Shown here one piece after another: positions 43,415 to 52,543 of a stretch of DNA of 60,501 nucleotides. Location of the stretch: NCBI GenBank assembly GCA_947480015.1, contig CANKBS010000021.1:1-60501 (forward strand), read 5' to 3'. Source of the stretch: Sphingobacteriaceae bacterium (GTDB taxonomy: Bacteria; Bacteroidota; Bacteroidia; B-17B0; Aurantibacillaceae). The notes beneath the pieces are model-generated. The model was not told the origin of the DNA, searched no databases, and was given only the letters and a program-made list of their open reading frames with translations. The position numbers and the translations under genes were made by a program. Within the stretch, counting starts at the first letter, position 1, and each line of letters opens with the position of its first letter.

Positions 43415-44266
43415 TTAGTTCTTGACTTTTTTTATAAAAAAAACATAAAAAAGATTGCGGGCAATTTCCAATAAAAAGGAGTTAATGCTGGCTGTTATGA
43501 CCCAAAAAAAGGAGAGGTGATAACGTTTGTCGCGGTAAAGGGCCATGGCATATTCTCTGAATAATCTGGCTTGGGCAAAACGCAGTTCTTTTTTACTGGT
43601 AGATTGTGCCGAAATACGGAACTTACCTAAGGGTTCGGGAATAATATAGAGCTTGCCTTGCAACAGTAATTCACAAAGCATATCCACATCAAAGGTCCAA
43701 TTGTTACCTTTTTCAAATTTCGGTTCGGGAATCTTGTCGTACGCTTCTTTTTTGAAGAGGGCCCCATTGGGTTCGCCAATGATATTAGAGCCGTATAAGA
43801 GATTGGAACGGATGCCCCAATAAGAAGAAAAGCAACCGCCACCAAAAATAAATTTCTTCAAATAAACACGTTTGCTTTCTTCATTAATGATCGAGATATA
43901 ACCATTAACCAGCGACACGTCCCGGTATTTTTCCGATTCAAGAATGGCCACACCCTTTTCAATGGTCGTGAGTTCCATGCCATCGTCGGCACCCATAAAC
44001 GACAGATATTTTCCCGTTGCATACGTAAATACCTTCAAGTAATTGTACTTTATGCCCATGTTCTTTTCGTTTGAAAAGATTTTCACCCTCGGGTCGGCAT
44101 ACGCTCTTATTAACTCAAGTGTATTATCGGTAGAACAATTGTCGGAAATAATGAGCTCGATGTTTTTATAGGTTTGGCCTAAAACACAATCGAGGGTTTC
44201 ATTAATATACTTGGCACCATTGTAAACGGGTATACACACGCTTACCAACGGTTGTGACAATGACAT
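43415..44266 (-). CDS. GT2 glycosyltransferase of the surface-glycan cluster
   Basis: A 283-residue inverting glycosyltransferase of GT-A fold. The N-terminus VSVCIPVYNGAKYINETLDCVLGQTYKNIELIISDNCSTDNT and the metal-site region FMGADDGM are typical of GT2. The C-terminal part (about residues 250-275) is hydrophobic and may associate with the membrane. It is the last gene of the minus-strand cluster beginning with RfbF, and is the natural candidate to transfer the finished CDP-sugar to an acceptor. Specificity is not predictable. Confidence 0.88.
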   Translation of the reverse strand: MSLSQPLVSVCIPVYNGAKYINETLDCVLGQTYKNIELIISDNCSTDNTLELIRAYADPRVKIFSNEKNMGIKYNYLKVFTYATGKYLSFMGADDGMELTTIEKGVAILESEKYRDVSLVNGYISIINEESKRVYLKKFIFGGGCFSSYWGIRSNLLYGSNIIGEPNGALFKKEAYDKIPEPKFEKGNNWTFDVDMLCELLLQGKLYIIPEPLGKFRISAQSTSKKELRFAQARLFREYAMALYRDKRYHLSFFWVITASINSFLLEIARNLFYVFFIKKVKN

Positions 44267-44269
44267 GTG

Positions 44270-45001
44270 TTATTTAATTCTTTTTAAATATCCGTCAGGA
44301 GCAACGCTGATCAGGATTTTGTTATCAATACTCTTATCAATAACAAAATCGGAAGTGGTTTTTAAAAATTCAAACACCGCTGTTTTTGGGTTGCTACCAA
44401 CATCCCATGGACGATCGTTGTATTTACCTTTTGGTAAATCTTCTACCACGGTATCAAAAACCACACAATAAGAACCTACGGTGGTTAAGCCTGAATAATG
44501 CGCTAATTCCTGAGCCACATGGTCGTGGGTGTGGTTCGAATCCAAACATACCATAACCGTTTGTTTGCCTTTGGCATGTTGTTTTACCTGATCAACAATA
44601 GCTTGATCAACAGCCGAACCTTGAATCATTTTAATGCGTTTTGACATGGGGTGAGATTCAATTTCCTTGCGGTTATGATCTCTAATATCGATGTCAATTC
44701 CTAACACTTCTCCTTTGCCAATTAATTCAAGTATGGAAGCATAAAAAATAAGTGATCCACCATGTGCAATACCGGTTTCAATAATTAAATCGGGTTTAAT
44801 GTCCCAAATTAACTCTTGCATAATTACCATGTCTTGTGGATACTGGATAATGGGTCTGCCCATCCAGGTAAAGTTATAGGAGTATCTTGAATCGATGGAT
44901 TCTTTTAGAAATTCAGTGGTTGCTTTTTGTAAACTGCTGTTTTTTCCTTGTAATTCAATGCTTTCTTTACATTCAAGTTTGAATTTTTCTATTTCGTTCA
45001 T
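44270..45001 (-). CDS. CmcI-like (cephalosporin hydroxylase family) methyltransferase-fold enzyme
   Basis: A 243-residue protein of the cephalosporin hydroxylase (CmcI) family, which has a Rossmann SAM-methyltransferase fold. Motifs seen: YNFTWMGRPIIQYPQDMVIMQELIWDIKPDLIIETGIAHGGSLIFYASILEL, VLGIDIDIRDHN, IQGSAVD, and VMVCLDSNHTHDHVAQEL. In glycan clusters these enzymes act as sugar O-methyltransferases or hydroxylases. It starts 9 bases after the preceding gene and its stop is 3 bases from the GT2 start, consistent with one transcript. Confidence 0.85.
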   Translation of the reverse strand: MNEIEKFKLECKESIELQGKNSSLQKATTEFLKESIDSRYSYNFTWMGRPIIQYPQDMVIMQELIWDIKPDLIIETGIAHGGSLIFYASILELIGKGEVLGIDIDIRDHNRKEIESHPMSKRIKMIQGSAVDQAIVDQVKQHAKGKQTVMVCLDSNHTHDHVAQELAHYSGLTTVGSYCVVFDTVVEDLPKGKYNDRPWDVGSNPKTAVFEFLKTTSDFVIDKSIDNKILISVAPDGYLKRIK

Positions 45002-45010
45002 GAGCTTATG

Positions 45011-46087
45011 TTATAGTGTTATTAATTTAATTTTTAATGGATCGGTAAACTTTTTAATTTCATCAATGTAATTCACATTCATCACAATTACAGTGTCAAT
45101 TCCGTAATTAGCAAGGTTTTCAGGTTTAATAATGGGGTGACCGGTTCCACCAAGAAACTGATTTTGTTTTTTTGGATTAATATCAATCACACATGTTACT
45201 CGGGTAGCTTCTTTATCAATAAGATTCAAAAAGGTTGAGCCCTTAGCGCCTGCGCCCCAAATGGCAATATTTTTATTTGCCGCCAGTAATTCCTGATAAG
45301 CCGTAATTTTATCTTTAAACTTAATGGTATAGGTTTTAAAGTCTCTTTTTTCAAGTTTTTGTTTCACCTTACTTAAATCGGCAATGACATAAATGTATTG
45401 TCCGTTAAAGAAATGGCCACCAACACTTTCGGTAAAAAACTGTTGCAAGGTTTCAAGGGTAAAGTAATTGCAATGTTCGTAAAATACATCTTCTGAGGCA
45501 TTATTGTTTACAATCCACTCAAAGGTAGGCACCTCAATATAAATAAAACCTTTGTTATTATTGGCCTTAGCAATGGTTTGAATAAAGTCAAATGGTTTTG
45601 AAATATGTTCAAGGGTATGACGAAGAATGATGCTTTCAGCGGCAATATCTGAATATTTTTCAGAGAAAAAGTCCTTTACTACCCGTGGCGAATTGCCTTC
45701 ATAAGTAGGGTCGAAGCCGGTAATGTATTCACCTTTTTCGGCCAACATATCCAGAAAAAAAGCTTTTCCGCAACCAATTTCTACAATTTTTTTACCCAGC
45801 ATATGGTTTTTTTCCATAATGGAAATCACATTATACAAATGGTCTTTAAAATAATTGGAATTACTTTGTTCGTTTTGATAATGCTGATCATAATCAATTA
45901 TCGAATCATCAAAATTTGCACTAAACACAAAGCCATTTTCGAGCGATTGCGCCAAGGTGACATTAATTTTTTTAGCACTTTTAGCCTCTTCAGCCGTTGG
46001 GTACACTTTATTTTGAATCAGCGGAACACCTTGCTGTTCGTATATTATAGCGGTATTGGTACTATCTGTAAGCGGACATTTAATCAT
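45011..46087 (-). CDS. SAM-dependent methyltransferase with sugar-reductase-like C-terminal domain
   Basis: A 358-residue protein. A short N-terminal segment with Cys at residue 4 is followed by a class I SAM-binding domain (KKIVEIGCGKAFFLDML, GFDPTYEGNS, LRHTLEHISKPF, YIEVPTFEWI), the layout of C-methyltransferases of deoxysugars. The final 100 residues (NKNIAIWGAGAKGSTFLNLI, VTCVIDINPKKQNQFLGG) match the C-terminal Rossmann half of that family. The N-terminal zinc-binding Cys cluster of the classic form is reduced. It overlaps the upstream gene by 8 bases. Methylation of a sugar carbon or oxygen is expected; the position is unknown. Confidence 0.82.
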   Translation of the reverse strand: MIKCPLTDSTNTAIIYEQQGVPLIQNKVYPTAEEAKSAKKINVTLAQSLENGFVFSANFDDSIIDYDQHYQNEQSNSNYFKDHLYNVISIMEKNHMLGKKIVEIGCGKAFFLDMLAEKGEYITGFDPTYEGNSPRVVKDFFSEKYSDIAAESIILRHTLEHISKPFDFIQTIAKANNNKGFIYIEVPTFEWIVNNNASEDVFYEHCNYFTLETLQQFFTESVGGHFFNGQYIYVIADLSKVKQKLEKRDFKTYTIKFKDKITAYQELLAANKNIAIWGAGAKGSTFLNLIDKEATRVTCVIDINPKKQNQFLGGTGHPIIKPENLANYGIDTVIVMNVNYIDEIKKFTDPLKIKLITL

Positions 46088-46928
46088 TTAACACGGTTTT
46101 TAGTTTACTGTTTCTTCCCCAAAATTTCATCGGCTCATAATCGGTGTAAGGATAATAGCCCAAATTAAGGTGAATGGTTTTGTTTTTTTCTTTGAGGTAG
46201 TTTTTAACCAGGTCAACAATTTTTATGGGTTCGTTACTACAACAATTTATAATTCCTTCTACTTTTTTTTGTAGGGCGAATATAATAATATTTTCTGAAA
46301 CCTTATTTACCGGTAAATAATCGCGAACCTGCTCTCCGTAACTCATATTGAAGCTTGGCTCATTGGCTTGAAGGGCTTTTTCGAGTAAAGATAAAATGGA
46401 CTTAGGACTTTGCCCTTTGCCATACATATAAAACAAACGTACCCACTTAAAAGAGAAGTGTTGTGTTTTTTGAAGCTCCTCCAAATACAAGCGTAATTGG
46501 TTTTTTGCAATGGGGTAGGCAATGGTAGGTTGCGAGGGCAATTTTTCCGTCAATTCACCTTCCTGCATGCCATATTCGAGACAGGTGCCGGTTACCGTAA
46601 GGTCGTTTAATCCGTTCGAAATTAAATTCCTTAAAAAAGCTTTATGAAAACCTAAAACCACATCCACATGTATCTGATCTTTAAAGTTAGATAAATTGGC
46701 CCAAGCCAGGTGGATGAGTATATCGGGATTTTGAAATTTCTCAATTAAATTTTCATCACTCTCCACATGAATGTTATGTTCAACATAACTTACCTTATCA
46801 AACCAGTCTTCAAGACGAGCCTTTTCGATACTCGTAGAAGTTGCAATAACAGTGTGCTTTTGTTTCAGTAATTCATTGATTACATAATGACCAATAAAAC
46901 CTGTTGCACCGGTGACAAGTATTTTCAT
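46080..46928 (-). CDS. NAD-dependent epimerase/reductase (SDR) of the CDP-sugar pathway
   Basis: A 282-residue extended short-chain dehydrogenase. The nucleotide-binding motif is TGATGFIGHYVI and the catalytic Tyr-x3-Lys pair is in IAYPIAKNQLRLY. WVRLFYMYGKGQSPKSIL and the later VRDYLPVNKVSENII are usual in sugar epimerases and 4-ketoreductases. In this cluster a 4-ketoreductase that finishes the CDP-deoxysugar is the likeliest role; an epimerase is the alternative. Confidence 0.88.
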   Translation of the reverse strand: MKILVTGATGFIGHYVINELLKQKHTVIATSTSIEKARLEDWFDKVSYVEHNIHVESDENLIEKFQNPDILIHLAWANLSNFKDQIHVDVVLGFHKAFLRNLISNGLNDLTVTGTCLEYGMQEGELTEKLPSQPTIAYPIAKNQLRLYLEELQKTQHFSFKWVRLFYMYGKGQSPKSILSLLEKALQANEPSFNMSYGEQVRDYLPVNKVSENIIIFALQKKVEGIINCCSNEPIKIVDLVKNYLKEKNKTIHLNLGYYPYTDYEPMKFWGRNSKLKTVLND

Positions 46929-46960
46929 TGTTTTTAGCCGGAAAATTTTTGTTCGGGGAT

Positions 46961-48190
46961 TTATGAAAAAACCTCGAGTTTTGGCACCGGCACCACAAAT
47001 TTACAATTCCAATCCTTTACATAAGCCAGTTGTTTACTTATTTCCTCTTTTAAATTCCAAGGCAGAATAAGGATGAAATCGGGTTTTGTTTCTTTAATAC
47101 GGTTTTCGGCACAAATGGGAATATGACTGGCCGGCATAAATTTGTTTTGTTTGTGTGGATTAGCATCCACCACAAATGAAATCAAGTCTTTTTTTACACC
47201 ACAGTAATTAAGTAAGGTATTGCCTTTGGCTGCTGCACCATAGGCAGCCACCGTTTTACCGTTTTTCTTTTGAGCCAGTAAAAACTCAAGTAAATCGGTT
47301 TTAATTATCTCAATTTTATCCTGAAAGTTTTTATAATAGTCGATGCTTAACATGCCCGCATCTTTTTCTTTTTTGAGCATGGTTGCAACCCTTTCGCCAA
47401 CCGCCTTTGCACCGTCATCGTTGTGTTTCGCGAAAATACGCAATGATCCTCCATGGGTGGTTACTTCTTCCACATCAAACATCACCAAGCCCTGCGCTTC
47501 AAATATTTTTTGAACGGTTGTAAAGGATAAATATGAAAAATGTTCGTGGTAAATGGTATCAAACTGATTGTTTAAAACCAATTGGAATAAGTGAGGAAAC
47601 TCCATGGTAATAACGCCTTCCGGCTTCAATAGTACTTTCATACCGCCCACAAAATCGTTAATGTCGGGTACATGTGCTAACACATTATTGCCTAAAAGTA
47701 AATCGGCTTTTTTGCCTTCTTTTACTAATTGTGTGGCCAAACGCACACCAAAAAAATCAACTACCGAAGGAATGCCTTTTTTAATGGCCACCGCTGCCGT
47801 GTTGGCGGTTGGCTCAACACCCAATACCGGAATTTTTTTCTCGTTAAAATACTGCAACAAATAACCATCGTTAGAAGCTATTTCAACCACCAGTGAATTG
47901 CTATTAAAACCAAAACGCTCGGTCATCATATCGGCATACCTTTTGCAGTGTGCCAACCAGCTGGTTGAGAAGGATGAGAAATAAGCGTAATCCTGATTAA
48001 AAATATCGGACGATTTTTTATACTCATCAACCTGCACTAAAAAACACGATTCACAAACCATCACCTTTAATGGAAAAAAAGTTTCAGGTTCGTTTAATTG
48101 TTCTTCGGTTAAATAAGAGTTAGAAGCCGGACTGTTAACCAGGTCGGCAAATTCGGTGTTTACGGCTTTGTTGCAAAAACGGCAATTCAT
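46961..48190 (-). CDS. Sugar C-methyltransferase (TylC3-like, zinc-binding)
   Basis: A 409-residue three-part enzyme: an N-terminal zinc-binding domain with two CxxC pairs (CRFCNKA, VCESCFLVQ), a central SAM-dependent methyltransferase (VVEIASNDGYLLQYFNEKKIPVLGVEP, NVLAHVPDINDFV, MEFPHLFQLV, DTIYHEHFSYLS with the family YHEH motif), and a C-terminal domain (VAAYGAAAKGNTLLNYCGV, SFVVDANPHKQNKFMP). This is the architecture of TylC3/NovU-type enzymes that put a methyl group on C-3 of 4-keto-sugar nucleotides. Directly downstream of the RfbC-type gene, it points to a branched sugar. Confidence 0.93.
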   Translation of the reverse strand: MNCRFCNKAVNTEFADLVNSPASNSYLTEEQLNEPETFFPLKVMVCESCFLVQVDEYKKSSDIFNQDYAYFSSFSTSWLAHCKRYADMMTERFGFNSNSLVVEIASNDGYLLQYFNEKKIPVLGVEPTANTAAVAIKKGIPSVVDFFGVRLATQLVKEGKKADLLLGNNVLAHVPDINDFVGGMKVLLKPEGVITMEFPHLFQLVLNNQFDTIYHEHFSYLSFTTVQKIFEAQGLVMFDVEEVTTHGGSLRIFAKHNDDGAKAVGERVATMLKKEKDAGMLSIDYYKNFQDKIEIIKTDLLEFLLAQKKNGKTVAAYGAAAKGNTLLNYCGVKKDLISFVVDANPHKQNKFMPASHIPICAENRIKETKPDFILILPWNLKEEISKQLAYVKDWNCKFVVPVPKLEVFS

Positions 48191-48193
48191 AAG

Positions 48194-48739
48194 TTAGATT
48201 CCTTTGTAATCGTTAGTTAATAAGGGGTGATTTTTATCCCGTTCAGATATTACCTCAATGGGAAGAGGCCAATTAATTTTTAAAGCTGGGTCGTTATACC
48301 GTATACCACCTTCGGCATTGGGCACGTAAAATTCGGTATGATGATAAACTAATTCGCTATTGTCTTTTATGGATTGAAAGCCATGAGCAAATCCTTCAGG
48401 CACATAAATCATTTTTTTGTTTTCTTCCGATAGCTCCAGCATCACATGCTGTAAAAAACTAGGCGAATCTTTTCTTAAATCCACTATCACATCCATTACT
48501 GCACCTTTAATACAACGGATGAGCTTTATTTCTTGAAAGGGTGGAATTTGAAAATGTAAACCGCGAAGGGTGCCTTTTTTAGTATTCCACGATTGATTAA
48601 GCTGCACAAATTCTTTAAGATGCCCAATGGCTTCAAATTCTTTTTTACAAAAAGTACGAGCAAATCCGCCTCTTTCATCTTGTAAAAAGTTTAATTCAAC
48701 ACTATAAGCACCCGCTAAAGGCAGCGCAGTAAATTTCAT
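48194..48739 (-). CDS. dTDP-4-dehydrorhamnose 3,5-epimerase-family enzyme
   Basis: A 181-residue cupin of the RfbC/RmlC family. Conserved parts: DERGGFARTFCKKEFE, LRGLHFQIPPFQEIKLIRCIKGAVMDVIVDLRKDSPSF, with the catalytic His in RGLHFQ, and YVPEGFAHGFQSI. It normally epimerises C-3 and C-5 of a 4-keto-6-deoxy sugar nucleotide. Because its neighbours make CDP-4-keto-6-deoxyglucose rather than the dTDP form, it may act on a CDP-sugar. Its start overlaps the RfbG stop by 4 bases (ATGA). Confidence 0.92.
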   Translation of the reverse strand: MKFTALPLAGAYSVELNFLQDERGGFARTFCKKEFEAIGHLKEFVQLNQSWNTKKGTLRGLHFQIPPFQEIKLIRCIKGAVMDVIVDLRKDSPSFLQHVMLELSEENKKMIYVPEGFAHGFQSIKDNSELVYHHTEFYVPNAEGGIRYNDPALKINWPLPIEVISERDKNHPLLTNDYKGI

Positions 48740-49821
48740 TTGTTTAAATAGTCATTAATTTGTGAAAAGGTAAAATCCACTTTATTTTTTTCTTCTTCTT
48801 TGTACCAGTTAATCGTCCATGAAATGGCCGTAGCAGCTGTTAATTTGGGCACCCAATGTAATTCTTTTCCTGCCTTCGAAATATCTAATTTAAGTAAACC
48901 CGCTTCGTGATGCTGACCGGAACTAGAGGCGTCTTTCCATTTACCTAAACCCCAAATTTGAATGGCACTTTCAACCAATTCTTTTACCGTTAAATGATCG
49001 TTTGGTAAAGGACCAAAATTGTAAGCCTTTGAATACAAAGCATGATCAGTATCGAGCAAGGCACCCAGCATTAAATAACCACCTAATGGTTCCAGCACGT
49101 GTTGCCATGGACGCACCGAGGCGGGATTGCGGACTTCAATTTCTTTTTGGTTTTGTAAGGAGCGCACAATATCTGGAATGATGCGGTCTTCACTAAAATC
49201 ACCTCCCCCAATCACATTACCGGCTCTGGCACTGGCCAAGGCTTTGTGGTGATTAGAAAATGTTGCTACATTAAAAAAAGAATTGCGGAAGGAATCAATA
49301 ACCAGTTCGGCGCAGGCTTTGCTGGCGCTGTAAGGGTCGTAACCACCCAAGGTATCGTCTTCTTTGTATAAAATATTTTGCTCCTTGTTATGGTAAACTT
49401 TGTCGGTAGTAATGGCTACCACCGTGCATTTGTGATCTAATTTCGAAACGGCTTCCAACACATTAGCAGTTCCCGTTACATTTACATCAAAGGTTTCGGA
49501 AGGAATGGCGTAGGAGCGGCGCACCAAAGGTTGGGCGGCTAAATGAAATATAAAATCAGGTTTGAAGTCCTTAACGGTTTGAATTAAAAGCTCATGGTTG
49601 CGAATATCGGCGATTACCGAATCGATCATTTTTTTTGGTTCAAGCAATGAAAATAAACCATTGGGATATTCGGGAGCCAGGGCATAACCTTTTGTTTGAG
49701 CACCCAGCAAATGTAACCAAGCAGCTAACCACGACCCTTTAAAGCCGGTATGGCCGGTAACCAATACTTTTTTACCCTGATATGTTTTTTGTAGTGTATT
49801 TAGATTTACCATATTTTCCAT
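48736..49821 (-). CDS. rfbG: CDP-glucose 4,6-dehydratase
   Basis: Converts CDP-glucose to CDP-4-keto-6-deoxyglucose using bound NAD. It has 361 residues. VLVTGHTGFKGSWLAAWLHLLGA is the family-specific nucleotide-binding motif (GFKGSWL distinguishes RfbG from RmlB). FIFHLAAQPLVRRSYA, the active-site ITTDKVY and YDPYSASKACAELV (Tyr and Lys) are present, as is VRPWQHVLEPLGGYL. Two ATGs are possible, at 49821 or 49812. It overlaps rfbF by up to 16 bases, so the two enzymes of this pathway step are translationally linked. Confidence 0.95.
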   Translation of the reverse strand: MENMVNLNTLQKTYQGKKVLVTGHTGFKGSWLAAWLHLLGAQTKGYALAPEYPNGLFSLLEPKKMIDSVIADIRNHELLIQTVKDFKPDFIFHLAAQPLVRRSYAIPSETFDVNVTGTANVLEAVSKLDHKCTVVAITTDKVYHNKEQNILYKEDDTLGGYDPYSASKACAELVIDSFRNSFFNVATFSNHHKALASARAGNVIGGGDFSEDRIIPDIVRSLQNQKEIEVRNPASVRPWQHVLEPLGGYLMLGALLDTDHALYSKAYNFGPLPNDHLTVKELVESAIQIWGLGKWKDASSSGQHHEAGLLKLDISKAGKELHWVPKLTAATAISWTINWYKEEEKNKVDFTFSQINDYLNK

Positions 49822-50582
49822 GGTGCGTCATTCGTTTTCCAAAGTTCTTCTAGTTCAATTTTATCACGCATGGCATCCATGCATTTCCAAAAACCAACAT
49901 GTTTAAATGCTGCGAGTTGACCGTCGTTAGCAATTTCAATCAATGGTTTTTTCTCCCATTGCACTTCTTCTACATCGCCTTCTAAATAATCAAAAATACC
50001 GGGTTCAAGCACAAAAAAACCGCCATTTATCCAAACGCCATCCCCTTCAGGTTTTTCCTGAAAACGGGTTACAATGCCCGAATCCGTGCTTTCAATATTT
50101 CCAAATCGTCCGGGTAATTGAATGGAAGTTAAGGTGGCCATTTTGCCACTGGCTTTATGAAATTTAATCAAATCGCCAATGTTTAAATCGGCAACCCCAT
50201 CACCATATGTCAACATAAAGGTTTCGTCCTTTACGTATTTTTGAATTTTTTTAATACGGCCCGCTGTATTGGTTTCTAAACCAGTATCCACTAAGGTCAC
50301 CTTAAACGATTCGGTGTTCGTAAAATGCACATCGATCACGTTTTTTTCCAATTCCACGGTAACATCCGAATTGTACAAAAAATAATTGATAAAATACTCT
50401 TTTAGCAAATACCCCTTGTAGCCTAAACATACCACAAACTCATTGTAGCCATAGTGCGAATAAATCTTCATGATATGCCAGATAATTGGTTTGCCACCAA
50501 TTTCAATCATGGGCTTTGGTTTTATAACGGTTTCCTCTGAGATTCGAGTTCCTAAACCCCCTGCTAGTATTACAACTTTCAT
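49806..50582 (-). CDS. rfbF: Glucose-1-phosphate cytidylyltransferase
   Basis: Makes CDP-glucose from glucose-1-phosphate and CTP. At 258 residues it has the RfbF hallmarks: VILAGGLGTRISEETVIKPKPMIEIGGKPIIWHIMKIY at the N-terminus, YGDGVADLNIGDLI around the metal site, and GGFFVLEPGIFDYL with WEKKPLIEIANDGQLAAFKHVGFWKCMDAMRDK at the end. It is the first gene of the minus-strand cluster and commits glucose-1-phosphate to the CDP-sugar route. A TATTTTTG -7 element lies about 65 bases upstream. Confidence 0.96.
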   Translation of the reverse strand: MKVVILAGGLGTRISEETVIKPKPMIEIGGKPIIWHIMKIYSHYGYNEFVVCLGYKGYLLKEYFINYFLYNSDVTVELEKNVIDVHFTNTESFKVTLVDTGLETNTAGRIKKIQKYVKDETFMLTYGDGVADLNIGDLIKFHKASGKMATLTSIQLPGRFGNIESTDSGIVTRFQEKPEGDGVWINGGFFVLEPGIFDYLEGDVEEVQWEKKPLIEIANDGQLAAFKHVGFWKCMDAMRDKIELEELWKTNDAPWKIW

Positions 50583-50647
50583 CTGATTATAAAAAAAATA
50601 AGAGTGACGAATTTAAAGTTTTTTTTTTAATTAATTGGCCCTTACTT

Positions 50648-50655
50648 CAAAAATA
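50648..50655 (-). promoter_or_regulatory. Candidate -7 element TATTTTTG of the CDP-sugar operon
   Basis: The complement of 50648-50655 reads TATTTTTG, matching TAnnTTTG, 66 bases upstream of the rfbF ATG. No clear -33 is present. On the other strand TATATTAG (50662-50669), one base off consensus, could serve the divergent GT2 gene. Confidence 0.38.
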
Positions 50656-50681
50656 TTAAAGTATATTAGCCTCTTGTTTTG

Positions 50682-51608
50682 ATGAGTCAGAAAATTTCAA
50701 TATTAGTACCGGTCTATAACTCTGCGGCGTTTATGGACAAGCTTTTAGAAGCCATTGATGCCCAGAAAAAATTATCACATTGGGAACTTGAACTCATTTT
50801 GGTTGACGATGGCAGTCGTGATAAGAGCTACGAAAAGATAGAAGAGTTTTCAAAGGTTTATCCCTATATCAAGGGCGTTAAATTATCTAAAAATTTCGGA
50901 CATCAAATTGCCGTTAAAACAGCCCTGAGTCATTGTACTGGCGATTATATCGCCATTATTGATGACGATTTACAGGACCCGCCTTCCTTACTACCCGTGT
51001 TTTTTGAGTACCTCGATAAAGGTTACGATGTGGCCTATGGGGTGCGTAAAAAAAGAAAAGAATCTATTATTAAGCGCATGAGTTACTCGGCCTTTTACCG
51101 CATTTTAAAGGGCATGAGCGATATTTACATTCCTATTGACAGCGGTGATTTTTGCGTGATGAAAAGACACGTGGTCGATAATATGCTTAAGTTACAGGAA
51201 CAAAATCCGTTCTTACGTGGTATCAGGGCCTGGGTTGGATTTAAACAAATAGGCGTGGAATACGAACGCCACGCACGTTTACAGGGTGAATCGGGTTACA
51301 CGCTTAAAAAACTTTTAAAAATAGCCATCGACGGCATTTTTTCCTTTTCGTCGGCTCCCATCCGTTTAATAACCATTTTAGGACTTTTGGGTTTTAGTTT
51401 CGCCTTTATTTACACCGTTTTACTTATTTACAATTATTTTATTCATGGCATGGAGGTAAAAGGTTTTGCCACCTTGGCCATTATCACCTCATTTTTTGGC
51501 TCACTCATACTCATTTGCTTAGGTATTATAGGCGAATACATTGTGCGTATATACGATGAAGTGCGAAATAGACCTTATGTTGTCATTGAAAAAACCATTA
51601 ATGTATAA
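50682..51608 (+). CDS. GtrB/ArnC-like GT2 polyprenyl-phosphate glycosyltransferase
   Basis: A 308-residue GT2 enzyme with two C-terminal membrane helices (LITILGLLGFSFAFIYTVLLIYNYF and GFATLAIITSFFGSLILICLGIIGEYIVRIYDEV). N-terminal motifs are ISILVPVYNSAAF, LILVDDGSRDKSYEK, AIIDDDLQDPP and RGIRAWVGFKQIGVEYERHAR, all typical of the ArnC/GtrB group that transfers a sugar from UDP-sugar or similar to undecaprenyl phosphate. I prefer the ATG at 50682 over the TTG before it. It opens a plus-strand operon with an epimerase and a GT39-like transferase. Confidence 0.92.
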   Translation: MSQKISILVPVYNSAAFMDKLLEAIDAQKKLSHWELELILVDDGSRDKSYEKIEEFSKVYPYIKGVKLSKNFGHQIAVKTALSHCTGDYIAIIDDDLQDPPSLLPVFFEYLDKGYDVAYGVRKKRKESIIKRMSYSAFYRILKGMSDIYIPIDSGDFCVMKRHVVDNMLKLQEQNPFLRGIRAWVGFKQIGVEYERHARLQGESGYTLKKLLKIAIDGIFSFSSAPIRLITILGLLGFSFAFIYTVLLIYNYFIHGMEVKGFATLAIITSFFGSLILICLGIIGEYIVRIYDEVRNRPYVVIEKTINV

Positions 51609-51611
51609 ACC

Positions 51612-52535
51612 ATGATAAATGTTGCCATAATTGGTTCTAATGGTTTTATTGGCAGACATCTCACTCAAAGACTTCTGAAAGAAACGGATACCTCGCTTTT
51701 TTTATTTGGCCGCAGTGAGGAAGGTTATTCGGAAGCCGGTACCTCCTATAAAAAAATTGATTTTTTCGATAACGAAAGTCTGAGCCTTGATTTTAAACAT
51801 ATTGATCTGGTATATTATCTTGTTTCTGAAACCATTCCGGCTACCAGTTGGTTAGATCCCAATATCGAAATCCAGAAAAACCTAAATCCTTTCATTAATT
51901 TTTTGGAAGTGATTTCAAAACTAAAGGTTAAAAAAATTGCCTTTGTTTCGAGTGCGGGCACAGTGTATGGTGCTACCAGCGGTAAGGTGCAAGAAGATTC
52001 AGATAAGAAGCCCTTTTCTCCTTATGGCATCATTAAACTTGCTATGGAGAATTTTTTGAATTATTACAAAGCCAAATACAACATGGAATACGATATTTAT
52101 CGGGTTTCTAATGTTTACGGCGAAGGGCAGAATACAGGCAAAGGACTGGGATTAATAAATACCTTTCTTGAAAAAATTCTGCTTGAAAATAAGGTGGAGA
52201 TTTTTGGCGATGGGGCAAGCACCCGCAATTATATTTATGTGAAGGATGTGGCCGAATTGCTGACCCATTCGTTACGATCGCTGCAAAGTTCCGACATTTA
52301 TAATATTTCATCTAACAGCACACTCAGTATTAATGAGGTGGTAGCCATTATGAAAAAAAAGGTGGACGAAAATTTTGACGTGATCTATAAGGAAAGCAGA
52401 CAAAGTGATAATTCGTATATCGACCTGATAAACACCAAAATATTGACTAATTTTAATAAGTTTAATTTTACCGCCATTGACGAGGGTATTGAAAAAACAT
52501 ACCATTCGTTAAAAGCCATTCATACAAAAAGTTAA
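51612..52535 (+). CDS. NAD-dependent sugar-nucleotide epimerase (SDR)
   Basis: A 307-residue extended short-chain dehydrogenase with nucleotide motif AIIGSNGFIGRHLTQ and active-site Tyr/Lys in SPYGIIKLAMENFLNYY. VSNVYGEGQNTGKGLGLINTFLEKI and DGASTRNYIYVKDVAELLTHSL are like those of UDP-glucose 4-epimerase relatives. It starts 4 bases after the GtrB-like gene and probably supplies or modifies the sugar nucleotide used by that enzyme. Confidence 0.88.
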   Translation: MINVAIIGSNGFIGRHLTQRLLKETDTSLFLFGRSEEGYSEAGTSYKKIDFFDNESLSLDFKHIDLVYYLVSETIPATSWLDPNIEIQKNLNPFINFLEVISKLKVKKIAFVSSAGTVYGATSGKVQEDSDKKPFSPYGIIKLAMENFLNYYKAKYNMEYDIYRVSNVYGEGQNTGKGLGLINTFLEKILLENKVEIFGDGASTRNYIYVKDVAELLTHSLRSLQSSDIYNISSNSTLSINEVVAIMKKKVDENFDVIYKESRQSDNSYIDLINTKILTNFNKFNFTAIDEGIEKTYHSLKAIHTKS

Positions 52536-52543
52536 TAGCGCTC

